This document shows, piece after piece, positions 42,889 to 51,663 of a DNA stretch of 64,000 bases; position 1 is the stretch's first letter; every line of letters starts with the position of its first letter. Origin of the DNA: an uncultured Lachnospiraceae bacterium. Its GTDB lineage: Bacteria > Bacillota > Clostridia > Lachnospirales > Lachnospiraceae. A model generated the notes under the pieces. The model was not told the DNA's origin. It did not search any database and was given only the letters and a program-made list of their open reading frames with translations. Position numbers and translations under genes: made by a program. The DNA lies in assembly GCA_900539175.1 (NCBI GenBank), contig UQAW01000003.1:1-64000 (forward strand). The letters are read 5' to 3'.

Positions 42889-44802
42889 ATGAGAATTACG
42901 GATTTGCTGGATAGACGGAGCATCTGTCTGGATGCTGCTCCGAAATCAAAAAGTGAGGCGCTTGATCAGGTTATTCATCTGATGGTCAAAAGCGGAAAGA
43001 TTAATGATGAGGAGGCATACCGGAAACAGGTTTATGCAAGGGAAGAAGAAAGTACCACCGGTATCGGGGAGGGCCTTGCCATTCCCCATGGGAAATGCAA
43101 TGCGGTAGACAGACCTGGTCTTGCTGCTATGGTGGTGAAAGACGGCGTTGATTTTGATGCACTGGACGGAGAACCTGTTACATTGATTTTCCTGATTGCA
43201 GCACCAAATACAAAGGATAACATTCATCTTGATGTTTTAAGTAAGCTGTCTGTCCTGATGATGGATGAAGAGTTTTCGAAAAATCTGAGAAATGCACGGA
43301 CCGTAGAGGAATTCCTGGAGATCATTGATGATGCGGATCATGAGAAGGCAGATATTGATGAGCGGTTGGCAGATACCGGGGAAGCTAAGGCAGGACAGAT
43401 CAGGATTTTGGCGGTTACCTCCTGCCCGACAGGAATTGCACATACGTATATGGCGGCAGAAGGAATTGAGAAGGCGGCAAAGGCAAGGGACTGTTTTATC
43501 AAGGTGGAGACCAGAGGTTCCGGAGGTGCAAAAAATGTATTGAGCGGAAAGGAAATTGAAGATGCGGATTGTATTATCGTAGCAGCGGATGCCAAGGTGC
43601 CGATGGAGCGGTTTGACGGAAAGAAAGTGATTGAATGTCCGGTGTCCGATGGAATCAGTAAAGCGGATAAGCTGTTAGAACAGGCGATTGCCGGTACCGT
43701 GCCCATATACCATGCAGGCAGTACGGCAAAAACATCTGCTTCTTCTACCCAAAAAAGCGGAGGAATCGCTCATCAGGTTTATACGCAGTTGATGAACGGA
43801 GTGTCTCATATGCTTCCGTTTGTCGTGGGCGGCGGTATTTTGATTGCGATTGCATTCCTGATTGACGGTCTGAGCGTAGATATCAATACACTTCCGGTAG
43901 AGGAGAGAGTTGCTTTTGGTACAATTACCCCGGCGGCAGCATTGTTCAAGGGAATCGGCGGAACCGCATTTGGCTTTATGCTTCCGGTGCTGGCGGGATT
44001 TATTGCTATGGCAATCGGTGACCGACCGGCGCTTGCAGTAGGCTTTGTCGGCGGAATGATGGCATCTCAGGGAAAATCAGGATTCCTTGGTGCATTGGTT
44101 GCAGGTTTTGCAGCAGGATATCTGATTCTCGGTCTGAGGAAATTGTGTGAGAAGCTTCCGCAGGCGCTTGAGAAGATTGCTCCGGTATTGATTTATCCGG
44201 TAGTTGGAATCTTGTTAATGGGAATTTTTATGAATTATGCAGTGGAACCGGTCATGGGCGGCATTAATACAGCCCTGAACAACGGATTGACGGGTATGAG
44301 CGGTTCCAGCAAAATAGTTCTGGGTACAATTCTGGGAGCAATGATGGCCATTGATATGGGTGGTCCGTTTAATAAAGCGGCATATGTATTCGGAACTGCG
44401 TCCATTGCAGCGGGAAATTATGAGATTATGGCGGCAGTTATGATCGGTGGTATGACTCCGCCTTGTGCAATCGCGCTTGCGACCTTGCTTTTCAAGGATA
44501 AGTTTACAAAAGAGGAACGGGAAAATGGTCCCATGAACTTCATCATGGGATTGGCATTTATCACAGAAGGGGCGATTCCATATGCAGCTTCGGATCCGCT
44601 TCGGGTACTTCCGGCATGTATGATTGGTTCCGGAGTGGCAGGTGCGCTGTCCATGCTGTTCAACTGTTCCTTGATGGCGCCACACGGTGGAATTTTCGTA
44701 TTTCCGGTTGTCGGAAATGCATTGATGTACCTGGTGGCTTTGGTGGCAGGAACTTTCGTATCGACAGCATTGTTGGGCGCTCTCAAGAAAAAAATTGTGT
44801 GA
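42889..44802 (+). CDS. fruA: PTS fructose transporter, fused IIA-IIB-IIC
   Basis: A 637-residue permease that imports fructose as fructose-1-phosphate. Domain order is IIA (residues 1-150, phosphorylated His67 in 'GLAIPHGKC'), IIB (about 170-270, phosphorylated Cys179 in 'VTSCPTGIAHTYMAAEG'), and IIC (about 290-637, about eight to ten membrane helices). Phosphate flows EI to HPr to IIA His67 to IIB Cys179 to sugar. It is 14 bases after fruK. Confidence 0.95.
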   Translation: MRITDLLDRRSICLDAAPKSKSEALDQVIHLMVKSGKINDEEAYRKQVYAREEESTTGIGEGLAIPHGKCNAVDRPGLAAMVVKDGVDFDALDGEPVTLIFLIAAPNTKDNIHLDVLSKLSVLMMDEEFSKNLRNARTVEEFLEIIDDADHEKADIDERLADTGEAKAGQIRILAVTSCPTGIAHTYMAAEGIEKAAKARDCFIKVETRGSGGAKNVLSGKEIEDADCIIVAADAKVPMERFDGKKVIECPVSDGISKADKLLEQAIAGTVPIYHAGSTAKTSASSTQKSGGIAHQVYTQLMNGVSHMLPFVVGGGILIAIAFLIDGLSVDINTLPVEERVAFGTITPAAALFKGIGGTAFGFMLPVLAGFIAMAIGDRPALAVGFVGGMMASQGKSGFLGALVAGFAAGYLILGLRKLCEKLPQALEKIAPVLIYPVVGILLMGIFMNYAVEPVMGGINTALNNGLTGMSGSSKIVLGTILGAMMAIDMGGPFNKAAYVFGTASIAAGNYEIMAAVMIGGMTPPCAIALATLLFKDKFTKEERENGPMNFIMGLAFITEGAIPYAASDPLRVLPACMIGSGVAGALSMLFNCSLMAPHGGIFVFPVVGNALMYLVALVAGTFVSTALLGALKKKIV

Positions 44803-44831
44803 TTAAAATAATAAAAAAGGAGAATTGTATC

Positions 44832-45089
44832 ATGAAAGAATTCAAGTATGTAATCACAGACGCAGAAGGAATCCATGCACGTCCGGCAGGGTTGCTTGTA
44901 AAAGAGGCAAGCAAATTTAAAAGTGCGATCAAACTGGTAAAGGACGGAAAATCCGGTGATTGTAAGCGGATTTTCGGAGTTATGGGACTGGCAGTGAAGG
45001 CAGGACAGGAAGTGACTCTTACGTTTGAAGGAGAAGACGAAGAGGAGGCTTTTGAGGCAATCAGCAGATTTATGAAAGAAACTCTTTAA
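44832..45089 (+). CDS. HPr-like phosphocarrier without regulatory serine
   Basis: An 85-residue HPr. The active His15 lies in 'GIHARPAG', exactly as in classical HPr. At position 46, where Firmicute HPr has the Ser that HPr kinase phosphorylates, there is Arg ('CKRIFGVMGL' in place of the usual KSIMGVMS). It can carry phosphate from EI to FruA but should not be a substrate of HPr kinase, nor a CcpA co-effector through that site. AAGGAG precedes the ATG. It is probably the operon's dedicated HPr. Confidence 0.9.
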   Translation: MKEFKYVITDAEGIHARPAGLLVKEASKFKSAIKLVKDGKSGDCKRIFGVMGLAVKAGQEVTLTFEGEDEEEAFEAISRFMKETL

Positions 45090-45106
45090 AAGTTATGAAG
45101 AAGTAA

Positions 45107-45152
45107 GCGATTGCAGAACTCTTACAATATCAATTTAGCGTTTCGCAATCGC
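45107..45152. other. Intercistronic hairpin between HPr and EI genes
   Basis: GCGATTGC (45107-45114) pairs with GCAATCGC (45145-45152). There is no T-run, so it may stabilise or process the mRNA without ending it. Confidence 0.5.
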
Positions 45153-45181
45153 CTGTGAGGAAGCTTTGAGAGGAGAAGGAT

Positions 45182-46831
45182 ATGCGGATATATCAAGGTA
45201 AGAGTGTTTTTGGTGGAATCGCCATAGGGAAGATCAGCGTTTACAAGAAGCGTGAACAGCAAGTAAAGCGTGTGAAAATTGCGGATGCGGCGGCGGAAAT
45301 TGCACGCTATGAGTCCGCAAAGAGCATGGCGCTCACCCAGCTTCAGGAGTTATATGAGAAGGCTTTGCAGGAGGTTGGAGAAGCAGACGCTGCAATTTTT
45401 GAGATTCATCAGATGATGTTGGAGGATGGAGGATACAATGAATCTGTTGTAAACATTATAAAGACGCAAAGCGTCAATGCAGAATATGCTGTTGCATCCA
45501 CTAGTGACAGTTACTCCCAGATGTTTGCGGATATGGATGATGCATATATGAGAGAACGTGCCGCAGATATCAAAGATATATCAGAGCGGGTGCTTTCTGT
45601 CCTGAATGGCAGCAGTTCGGAAAAGATGAATATGTCGGAGCCTGTGATCATTCTGGCAGAGGATCTTGCGCCTTCTGAGACGGTTCAATTGGACAAAGAG
45701 AAGGTATTGTCTTTTGTGACCGTGCATGGCTCTGTGAATTCTCATACGGCGATTCTTGCAAGAACTATGGGAATTCCTGCATTGATCGGTACAGCGATTC
45801 CGTTGGATGAATCCGTTGACGGCAAGCTTGCAGTGGTGGACGGAATTCATGGTATGGTATATGTGGAGCCGGAGGAAGAGACTTTAAAGGAGATGGAATT
45901 GAGGCTTCGGGAGGAGCAGGAGAAAAAAGAACTGCTTCTGCAGCTGAAGGGCCGGGAGAATGTAACACTTGACGGGAAAAGAGTCATGTTATATGCTAAT
46001 ATCGGTGATATCAAAGACCTGTCCATGGTGCAGCAAAATGATGCAGGCGGTATCGGACTGTTTCGCAGTGAATTCATCTATCTTGAGAAGAATCATTATC
46101 CGACAGAAGAAGAGCAGTTTCTGATCTATAAAACGGCGGCAGAGACCATGGAAGGCAAAAAAGTGATTATTCGTACCCTGGATATCGGAGCAGATAAGCA
46201 ATGTGACTATTTTGAGATGGAACAGGAAGAAAATCCTGCGTTAGGATTTCGGGCAATCCGAATTTGCCTGACGCATCCGGAAATCTTTAAGACCCAGCTT
46301 CGGGCGTTGTTTCGGGCAAGCGCTTATGGGAATCTGTCCATTATGTATCCGATGATCACAAGTGTATGGGAGGTAAAGCGAATCAAAGAATTGGCAGAGG
46401 AAGTAAAGGCAGAGCTTCAAATGCAGGAGATTGCCTATGGGAATCCGGAACAGGGAATCATGATCGAGACTCCGGCAGCGGTGATGGTCAGTGAAGAGCT
46501 TGCCAGAGAGGTGGATTTTTTCAGTATCGGGACCAACGATCTGACGCAGTATACACTGGCAGTGGATCGCCAGAATCCGAAACTGGATATATTTTATGAT
46601 CCTCACCATCCGGCAGTACTGCGTATGATCTCTATGGTTGTGGAGAATGCCCACAAAGCGGGAATCTGGGTCGGAATTTGTGGCGAACTGGGTGCGGACC
46701 CGGAACTGACAAAGGAATTTCTGGCAATGGGTGTGGACGAATTGTCTGTATCTCCCGGAAGAATTCTGCCTATCCGTAAAACGATTCTTGAGACGGATGT
46801 GGAAGCGTATAAGAAGGAGAACATGAGATAA
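45182..46831 (+). CDS. ptsI: PTS enzyme I (phosphoenolpyruvate--protein phosphotransferase)
   Basis: A 549-residue EI that takes phosphate from PEP and passes it to HPr. The phosphohistidine is His188 in 'GSVNSHTAILARTMG'. The PEP-binding barrel has 'IGLFRSEFIYL', 'IIRTLDIGADKQ', 'MIETPAAVMV' and 'FFSIGTNDLTQYTLAVDR', and the catalytic Cys in 'VGICGELGAD'. It is slightly shorter than the usual ~570 residues. Its place in a fructose operon beside a Ser-less HPr suggests a fructose-dedicated chain, or the genome's only EI. Confidence 0.95.
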   Translation: MRIYQGKSVFGGIAIGKISVYKKREQQVKRVKIADAAAEIARYESAKSMALTQLQELYEKALQEVGEADAAIFEIHQMMLEDGGYNESVVNIIKTQSVNAEYAVASTSDSYSQMFADMDDAYMRERAADIKDISERVLSVLNGSSSEKMNMSEPVIILAEDLAPSETVQLDKEKVLSFVTVHGSVNSHTAILARTMGIPALIGTAIPLDESVDGKLAVVDGIHGMVYVEPEEETLKEMELRLREEQEKKELLLQLKGRENVTLDGKRVMLYANIGDIKDLSMVQQNDAGGIGLFRSEFIYLEKNHYPTEEEQFLIYKTAAETMEGKKVIIRTLDIGADKQCDYFEMEQEENPALGFRAIRICLTHPEIFKTQLRALFRASAYGNLSIMYPMITSVWEVKRIKELAEEVKAELQMQEIAYGNPEQGIMIETPAAVMVSEELAREVDFFSIGTNDLTQYTLAVDRQNPKLDIFYDPHHPAVLRMISMVVENAHKAGIWVGICGELGADPELTKEFLAMGVDELSVSPGRILPIRKTILETDVEAYKKENMR

Positions 46832-46849
46832 AGTATCGGGAGGAGAAAG

Positions 46850-47599
46850 ATGCTGACGGAAAAGCGGTATGATGTGATATTGAAATTGCTGGAGAAGAAG
46901 AAAAGTGTTACCGTAACAGAACTGAAGGAGATTTTAAATACTTCGGAGTCCACCATAAGAAGAGATTTGAACACACTTGATCAGGCGGGGCGTCTGGTCA
47001 AGGTCTTCGGAGGGGCTGTGACAGCAGATGCTTCTTTTACGTCCGCAGAGCCTTCTGTGGCGCAGAAGGAAGGACTGCATAAGGAGGAAAAGCAGTTGAT
47101 TGCCCGTTATGCAGCATCTTTGATTGAAGCGGAGGATTTTGTATATCTGGATGCCGGGACTTCAACTGGTCATATGATTCCTTATATTACGGAAAGAGGT
47201 GCGACTTTTGTCACGAATGCTGTGGATCATGCAAAGCGGTTGGCGGCTGCAGGTTTCCGTGTGCTGCTGATCGGCGGGGAACTGAAAGGAACCACAGAGG
47301 CAATTGTCGGAAATCAGGCAATTTTAAATATTCTGAATTACCATTTCAGCAAGGGCTTCTTCGGAACCAACGGTGTCAGCAAAAAGGCGGGATATACGAC
47401 ACCGGATTACAATGAAGCATTAGTGAAAAAAACAGCGTTGGAATCCTGCCAGAAAAGCTATGTGTTATGTGATCATTCCAAGTTTGGAAATATCAGTTCC
47501 GTAACATTTGCTCCCATGGATGCATCGGTGATTCTTACCGATCAGAAACCGCCGGAAATCTTCCAATCCTGTGATCATATAATTGTGATAGAAAAATAA
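46850..47599 (+). CDS. DeoR/GlpR-family transcriptional regulator (FruR-like)
   Basis: A 249-residue repressor. The N-terminal winged helix has 'VTVTELKEILNTSESTIRRDLNTLDQAGRLVKVFGGA', split here only by quotation of its ends: VTELKEILN and STIRRDLNTL. The C-terminal DeoRC sugar-phosphate sensor contains 'YLDAGTSTGHMI', 'VTNAVDHAKRL' and 'GTNGVS'. Being the last gene of the fru operon it most likely senses fructose-1-phosphate and represses the operon. GGAGG precedes the ATG, 18 bases after ptsI. Confidence 0.92.
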   Translation: MLTEKRYDVILKLLEKKKSVTVTELKEILNTSESTIRRDLNTLDQAGRLVKVFGGAVTADASFTSAEPSVAQKEGLHKEEKQLIARYAASLIEAEDFVYLDAGTSTGHMIPYITERGATFVTNAVDHAKRLAAAGFRVLLIGGELKGTTEAIVGNQAILNILNYHFSKGFFGTNGVSKKAGYTTPDYNEALVKKTALESCQKSYVLCDHSKFGNISSVTFAPMDASVILTDQKPPEIFQSCDHIIVIEK

Positions 47600-47655
47600 A
47601 AGAAAGCTTTCAATCCTGAGTATCTGAGATAATCATGGTTGAAAGCTTTCTTTTA
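47598..47655. terminator. Fructose operon terminator
   Basis: AAAGAAAGCTTTCAA and TTGAAAGCTTTCTTT form a perfect stem with a 25-base loop and a T-run. Confidence 0.9.
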
Positions 47656-47794
47656 TTTTGTATGTCAGGCAGACTTTCTGTGAAATATTCAAAATTGGGC
47701 TATAAATAGGCCGTAAGAAACAATTTAAAATAATACTTAGGTTATATACAGTACGAAATTTTGTGATGCCTGGTAAGAATGGAGAATTGTTTAT

Positions 47795-48502
47795 ATGGCA
47801 GATGAATATAGAGATGTGGTAAAACATCTGAAGGCCTATCGCAAAGAGATGAGTATCAATCAGGAAGAGATGGGTAAAAGAATGGGGTTGACGCAGAGTC
47901 ATTATTGTAAAGTTGAGAAAGGGCAGTTAATTATATCTTATAAGAGTCTGCAGGAACTTTTGAAAAATAATATGGATATTGATTATCTGATTACAGGGAA
48001 AAAGTCTGCAACCAGTGCATTGGATCATTTGATGGACCGCTGTTCGCAGGACGAGCGGCCGGAATTGATGGAGTTGATTGTCTGGGCTGTGACTCAGGGA
48101 CTTAAGACTTTGGAGAAAGAGGTACAGATGGATTATATGCAGCAGGTAGAAATTCTGCATCAGCATGTGCATACGAATAAACCAATCTGGTATATTCTGC
48201 GTTGGGTAAATAGGCTGACACAGGAGGAGATGGCCTCCCGGCTGGGTATGAATATCAAGAGATATCGAAAGCTGGAAAAATCTCAGACAGTGGCAGACGC
48301 GGCTGATTTTGCGGTTTTGTATAAGAAAATGGCTTATCCCCCTTCTCTGGTCATGAGCGGAAAAGCATATTCTCTTGGAACCGTGAATGAAATCTGGAAT
48401 TGTCTGGACCCGAAATTGGCAGAAACCTTATACTCTTATATCGAGCGTGGATTGGTTATTATGAAAAATACCATTGGCAACAGCGGGGAGGAAAAGAAAT
48501 AA
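47795..48502 (+). CDS. XRE-type regulator with two helix-turn-helix segments
   Basis: A 235-residue cytosolic protein. Residues 8-60 form a Cro/C1-type HTH ('INQEEMGKRMGLTQSHYCKVEKG'-like, read as EEMGKRMGLTQSHYCKVE). A second, weaker one lies near residues 140-175 ('QEEMASRLGMNIKRYRKLEK'). A helical linker joins them. It stands alone with its own leader and no evident target. Prophage origin is possible, but no phage genes are near. Confidence 0.82.
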   Translation: MADEYRDVVKHLKAYRKEMSINQEEMGKRMGLTQSHYCKVEKGQLIISYKSLQELLKNNMDIDYLITGKKSATSALDHLMDRCSQDERPELMELIVWAVTQGLKTLEKEVQMDYMQQVEILHQHVHTNKPIWYILRWVNRLTQEEMASRLGMNIKRYRKLEKSQTVADAADFAVLYKKMAYPPSLVMSGKAYSLGTVNEIWNCLDPKLAETLYSYIERGLVIMKNTIGNSGEEKK

Positions 48503-48547
48503 AAAGAAGATACACAGGAAACTGCAGAAAGTCAAGTGATTTTACGG

Positions 48548-48576
48548 TTGACAAGAGAGTCTACACATGTTATCTT
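48548..48576 (+). promoter_or_regulatory. T-box-leuA promoter
   Basis: TTGACA (48548-48553), 17 bases, TATCTT (48571-48576). Confidence 0.7.
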
Positions 48577-48599
48577 ATTAGTTAAGAAAAGGAAAAGCA

Positions 48600-48895
48600 A
48601 AATGCTAGGACGAGGATTAGTACATCAGTATTTCGATTCCAGAAAGCTGCTGGGTGATGTGAAGCAGTAGAGAGAACTTTTGGAACTGCCCTCTGAGCGG
48701 CTGCCTGAAATTCTTTGGAAAAGTAGGCGCAGACGGAAGCCCACCGTTACACGGGCAGGATATAAGATTGATAGAATCCGTATCCCCAGAGTGTGTGAAG
48801 CTTTCACAAATAAGAGTGGTACCGCGCAGGACTTGAATAGCAGTCGTTCGTCTCTTACAGATAAACTGTAAGTACGAAGGGCTTTTTCTTTTGCA
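48600..48895 (+). promoter_or_regulatory. T-box riboswitch (tRNA-sensing leader)
   Basis: Stem I begins with the AGGACGAGGATTAGTA segment. The conserved T-box AGAGTGGTACCGCG lies at 48813-48826. A terminator with a CTTACAG/CTGTAAG stem and a TTTTTC run follows (about 48842-48893). CTT (Leu) at 48677-48679, after GAA, is a candidate specifier codon; this fits the leuA gene downstream. When uncharged tRNA-Leu pairs with the specifier and T-box, the antiterminator forms and leuA is transcribed. Confidence 0.88.
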
Positions 48896-48956
48896 GGCAG
48901 CGGGTGCAAGAGCTGCAGAAACAGAAATAGAATAGAAATAGGGAGGAAAATGAATC

Positions 48957-50618
48957 ATGATGAATCCGAACAAGTATAAGAGACAGTATTATATGCCGCC
49001 AGCAGGTTATCAGGAGTGGGTGACAAAGGAATATGTGGAGAAAGCTCCGATCTGGTGCAGTGTTGACTTACGTGACGGAAACCAGGCACTGGTAATCCCG
49101 ATGAGTCTGGAACAGAAGATTCAGTTTTTTAAATTACTGGTAAAAATCGGTTTTAAGGAGATTGAGGTCGGATTTCCGGCTGCGTCAGAGACTGAATATG
49201 AGTTTTTACGTGCGCTGATTGAGCAGAATCTGATTCCAGATGATGTTACCGTGCAGGTATTGACACAGGCAAGAGAGCATATTATCCGTAAAACCTTTGA
49301 GGCACTGGATGGTTGCAAGCAGGCAATTGTTCACGTTTATAATTCTACTTCCTTTGCACAGCGTCAGCAGGTATTTAAAAAATCTAAGGAAGAGGTTTTG
49401 AAGATTGCCGTTGACGGTGCAGAACTCTTGAAAAAGCTGGCAGATGAGACTGAGGGTAATTTCCGTTTTGAGTATTCACCGGAGAGTTTTACAGGAACAG
49501 AGCCAGAATATGCGCTGGAAGTATGTAATGCGGTGCTGGATGTCTGGAAACCTACGGCGGACAGAAAAGCAATCATCAATCTGCCGAGTACCGTACAGCT
49601 TTCCATGCCCCACGTTTATGCAAGCCAGATTGAGTATATGAGCAAGAACCTGAAATACCGTGAGAATGTGATTCTTTCTCTTCATCCTCACAATGACCGT
49701 GGATGCGGTGTCAGCGATGCAGAGATGGGTATCCTGGCAGGCGCAGACCGAATTGAAGGAACCTTATTCGGTAATGGAGAGCGTACTGGTAATGTGGATA
49801 TTGTAACGTTGGCTATGAATATGTATTCGCAGGGCGTAGATCCTGAGTTGAATTTCTCTGATATGCCGGATGTCTGTGAAAAATATGAATCTTATACAGG
49901 AATGAAGGTGGATGAGAGAAGTCCGTACAGCGGTGCACTGGTATTTGCTGCATTTTCCGGTTCTCATCAGGATGCGATTGCAAAGGGAATGCATTGGATT
50001 GAGACAGAAGATCCAGAACATTGGACAGTGCCGTATCTGCCGATTGATCCTACCGATGTGGGAAGAAATTACGATGCAGATGTCATCCGGATCAACAGTC
50101 AGTCCGGAAAAGGCGGAGTAGGTTATATACTGGAGACAAAATACGGTCTGAATCTGCCGCCGAAGATGCGGGAAGCTATGGGCTATGCAGCCAAAGCACT
50201 TTCCGATCATCTGCACAAAGAACTCTTGCCGGACGAGATTTTCACGCTCTTTAAGCAGACCTTTGAAAATGTAGTGACTCCGTATCATGTCAACGGTGTT
50301 CACTTCAGACAGCTTCCGGACGGCGGAATTGAGACAGAGGTTACTTCCGGATTCAATGGAAGTAAGGAGATTACAACTACTGCAGTCGGTAATGGCCGTC
50401 TGAATGCAGTAAGCAATGCGATGAAGAAAGCATACAACCTGAAATTTGATCTTGTTACGTATCAGGAACATGCATTGGAGCAGAGTTCCAGTTCCAAGGC
50501 GATTGCGTATGTGGGTATCCGGAAACCGGACGGCAGCCTTGCCTGGGGTGCAGGTGTGGATGCCGATATTATCCGTGCAAGTATTGATGCGTTGATTACG
50601 GCGATTAACAATCGATAA
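48957..50618 (+). CDS. leuA: 2-isopropylmalate synthase, type 2
   Basis: A 553-residue enzyme of the LeuA type-2 subfamily, condensing 2-oxoisovalerate with acetyl-CoA in the first committed step to leucine. Metal and substrate residues are in 'SVDLRDGNQAL' and 'SLHPHNDRGCGV'. The C-terminal ~130 residues are the regulatory, leucine-sensing domain. GGGAGG precedes ATG 48957. It is alone after its T-box; leuB, leuC and leuD are not in the window. Confidence 0.94.
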   Translation: MMNPNKYKRQYYMPPAGYQEWVTKEYVEKAPIWCSVDLRDGNQALVIPMSLEQKIQFFKLLVKIGFKEIEVGFPAASETEYEFLRALIEQNLIPDDVTVQVLTQAREHIIRKTFEALDGCKQAIVHVYNSTSFAQRQQVFKKSKEEVLKIAVDGAELLKKLADETEGNFRFEYSPESFTGTEPEYALEVCNAVLDVWKPTADRKAIINLPSTVQLSMPHVYASQIEYMSKNLKYRENVILSLHPHNDRGCGVSDAEMGILAGADRIEGTLFGNGERTGNVDIVTLAMNMYSQGVDPELNFSDMPDVCEKYESYTGMKVDERSPYSGALVFAAFSGSHQDAIAKGMHWIETEDPEHWTVPYLPIDPTDVGRNYDADVIRINSQSGKGGVGYILETKYGLNLPPKMREAMGYAAKALSDHLHKELLPDEIFTLFKQTFENVVTPYHVNGVHFRQLPDGGIETEVTSGFNGSKEITTTAVGNGRLNAVSNAMKKAYNLKFDLVTYQEHALEQSSSSKAIAYVGIRKPDGSLAWGAGVDADIIRASIDALITAINNR

Positions 50619-50761
50619 GAAAATTTTTGAAAATCCAGAAAAATGTGTGCAGTAAAAAACAGCAAGAAAGAAGCTACTATAAATTAAGTTTATAATATTA
50701 ATTAAAATTAGAGTAAGGGGCTGTCGGTTAGTAACAATTTTTAGTCCCATTAACAAAGAAT

Positions 50762-50822
50762 AAGAACATTCCCACAAAAATCAAGAGTTTTTAATACTTG
50801 ATTTTCTTGTGGGAATGTTCTT
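50762..50822. terminator. Strong hairpin after leuA
   Basis: AAGAACATTCCCACAA and TTGTGGGAATGTTCTT pair exactly around an inner AATCAAG/CTTGATT stem. It overlaps the end of the IS1182-like remnant, so it may belong to that element, to leuA termination, or to both. Confidence 0.7.
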
Positions 50823-51287
50823 TTCTGTTTCTCGAAAGAACGGTAATAAAATTTTCATTTTCCTTGATATTGCCAAAATAACCTTCCGTCTGGAAAGACT
50901 GTATCTGACGGTTCGAGATCCCGTATGTTCGCATGGGATTTCTCTTTCCGTTCTTCTCATTGATTTTCATGACTTTCTTTTTATCCCCGTCTTTTTCGGC
51001 ATCATATTTATATAAGCATCTGGCTTTGCGCTCACATCCGCTGCAGTCGTCGCATCCATACATCTGGAAGGTCTGGGTATAGCCTTCCTGCTGTCTGGTT
51101 TCTATGTGGATATGCAGCAGTTTTTTTCCGTTAGGGCAGATATAATAACGTTCATCCTCATAGACTATCCACTTTATGGTGTAGTATTTACTGATATCTT
51201 CTACATACGCACGGGCCTTTCTCTTTTTATGATCCTGAAGCTTGATATAACCAGAGACCTCATTCTGTTTCTGATACAGGCGGAATT
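50791..51287 (-). pseudogene. IS1182-like transposase, C-terminal remnant
   Basis: Minus-strand frame of about 165 codons. It lacks the N-terminal half and catalytic Asp residues. It retains a Cys motif ('YGCDDCSGCERKARC') and the tail 'QTEGYFGNIKENENF', both typical of the C-terminal end of IS1182-family transposases. An in-frame TAA lies at the upstream break (about 51289). The sequence GGGGCTGTCGG near 50717 may be the old terminal repeat. Confidence 0.75.
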
Positions 51288-51479
51288 ATGATAGATGATG
51301 AATATGAGGACTTTATGATGGGAACACCGAAAGGAGGAAATCTTTCACCATTATTAGCGAATATCATGCTAAATAAACTTGATAAGAAAGTAGGGAAAAG
51401 AGACCTGAATTTTGTGCGGTATGCTAATTTAAGAAAAATTCTTCCTACTCGATCGGTTCGGGCATCCGGCAGAGTGTGA
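51288..51479 (+). pseudogene. Group II intron reverse transcriptase fragment
   Basis: Residues 12-47 of this frame ('GTPKGGNLSPLLANIMLNKL', then 'RDLNFVRYA') are the RT domain segment just before the catalytic YADD box. The Asp pair is lost: after 'RYA' the frame enters unrelated sequence. Nothing of the N-terminal RT, maturase or endonuclease domains is left. It directly abuts the transposase remnant. Confidence 0.75.
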
Positions 51480-51663
51480 AGGATTGGGGGAGAAAAGTTT
51501 TAACTTCTGGTAGCTATTGAAGAAAAATTATTGTATAATTAGAAAAAATGAAATTTCTGGGGGCAGATTTTTGTTTTGATGCACTATCTTTGGTGGGGCG
51601 ATAATTGTGAAGATTATGAACCGTTATGAAAAATGGATGTATGGAAGGGAGAAAGGTGATAGG

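Noticed and set aside
47795..48502. XRE-type regulator as a prophage repressor
   Set aside because: No phage structural, integrase or lysis genes in the window; the double-HTH layout is not that of a typical CI repressor.
49764..50777. Minus-strand 337-codon frame opposite leuA
   Set aside because: Antisense to a well-conserved gene; composition typical of a shadow frame.
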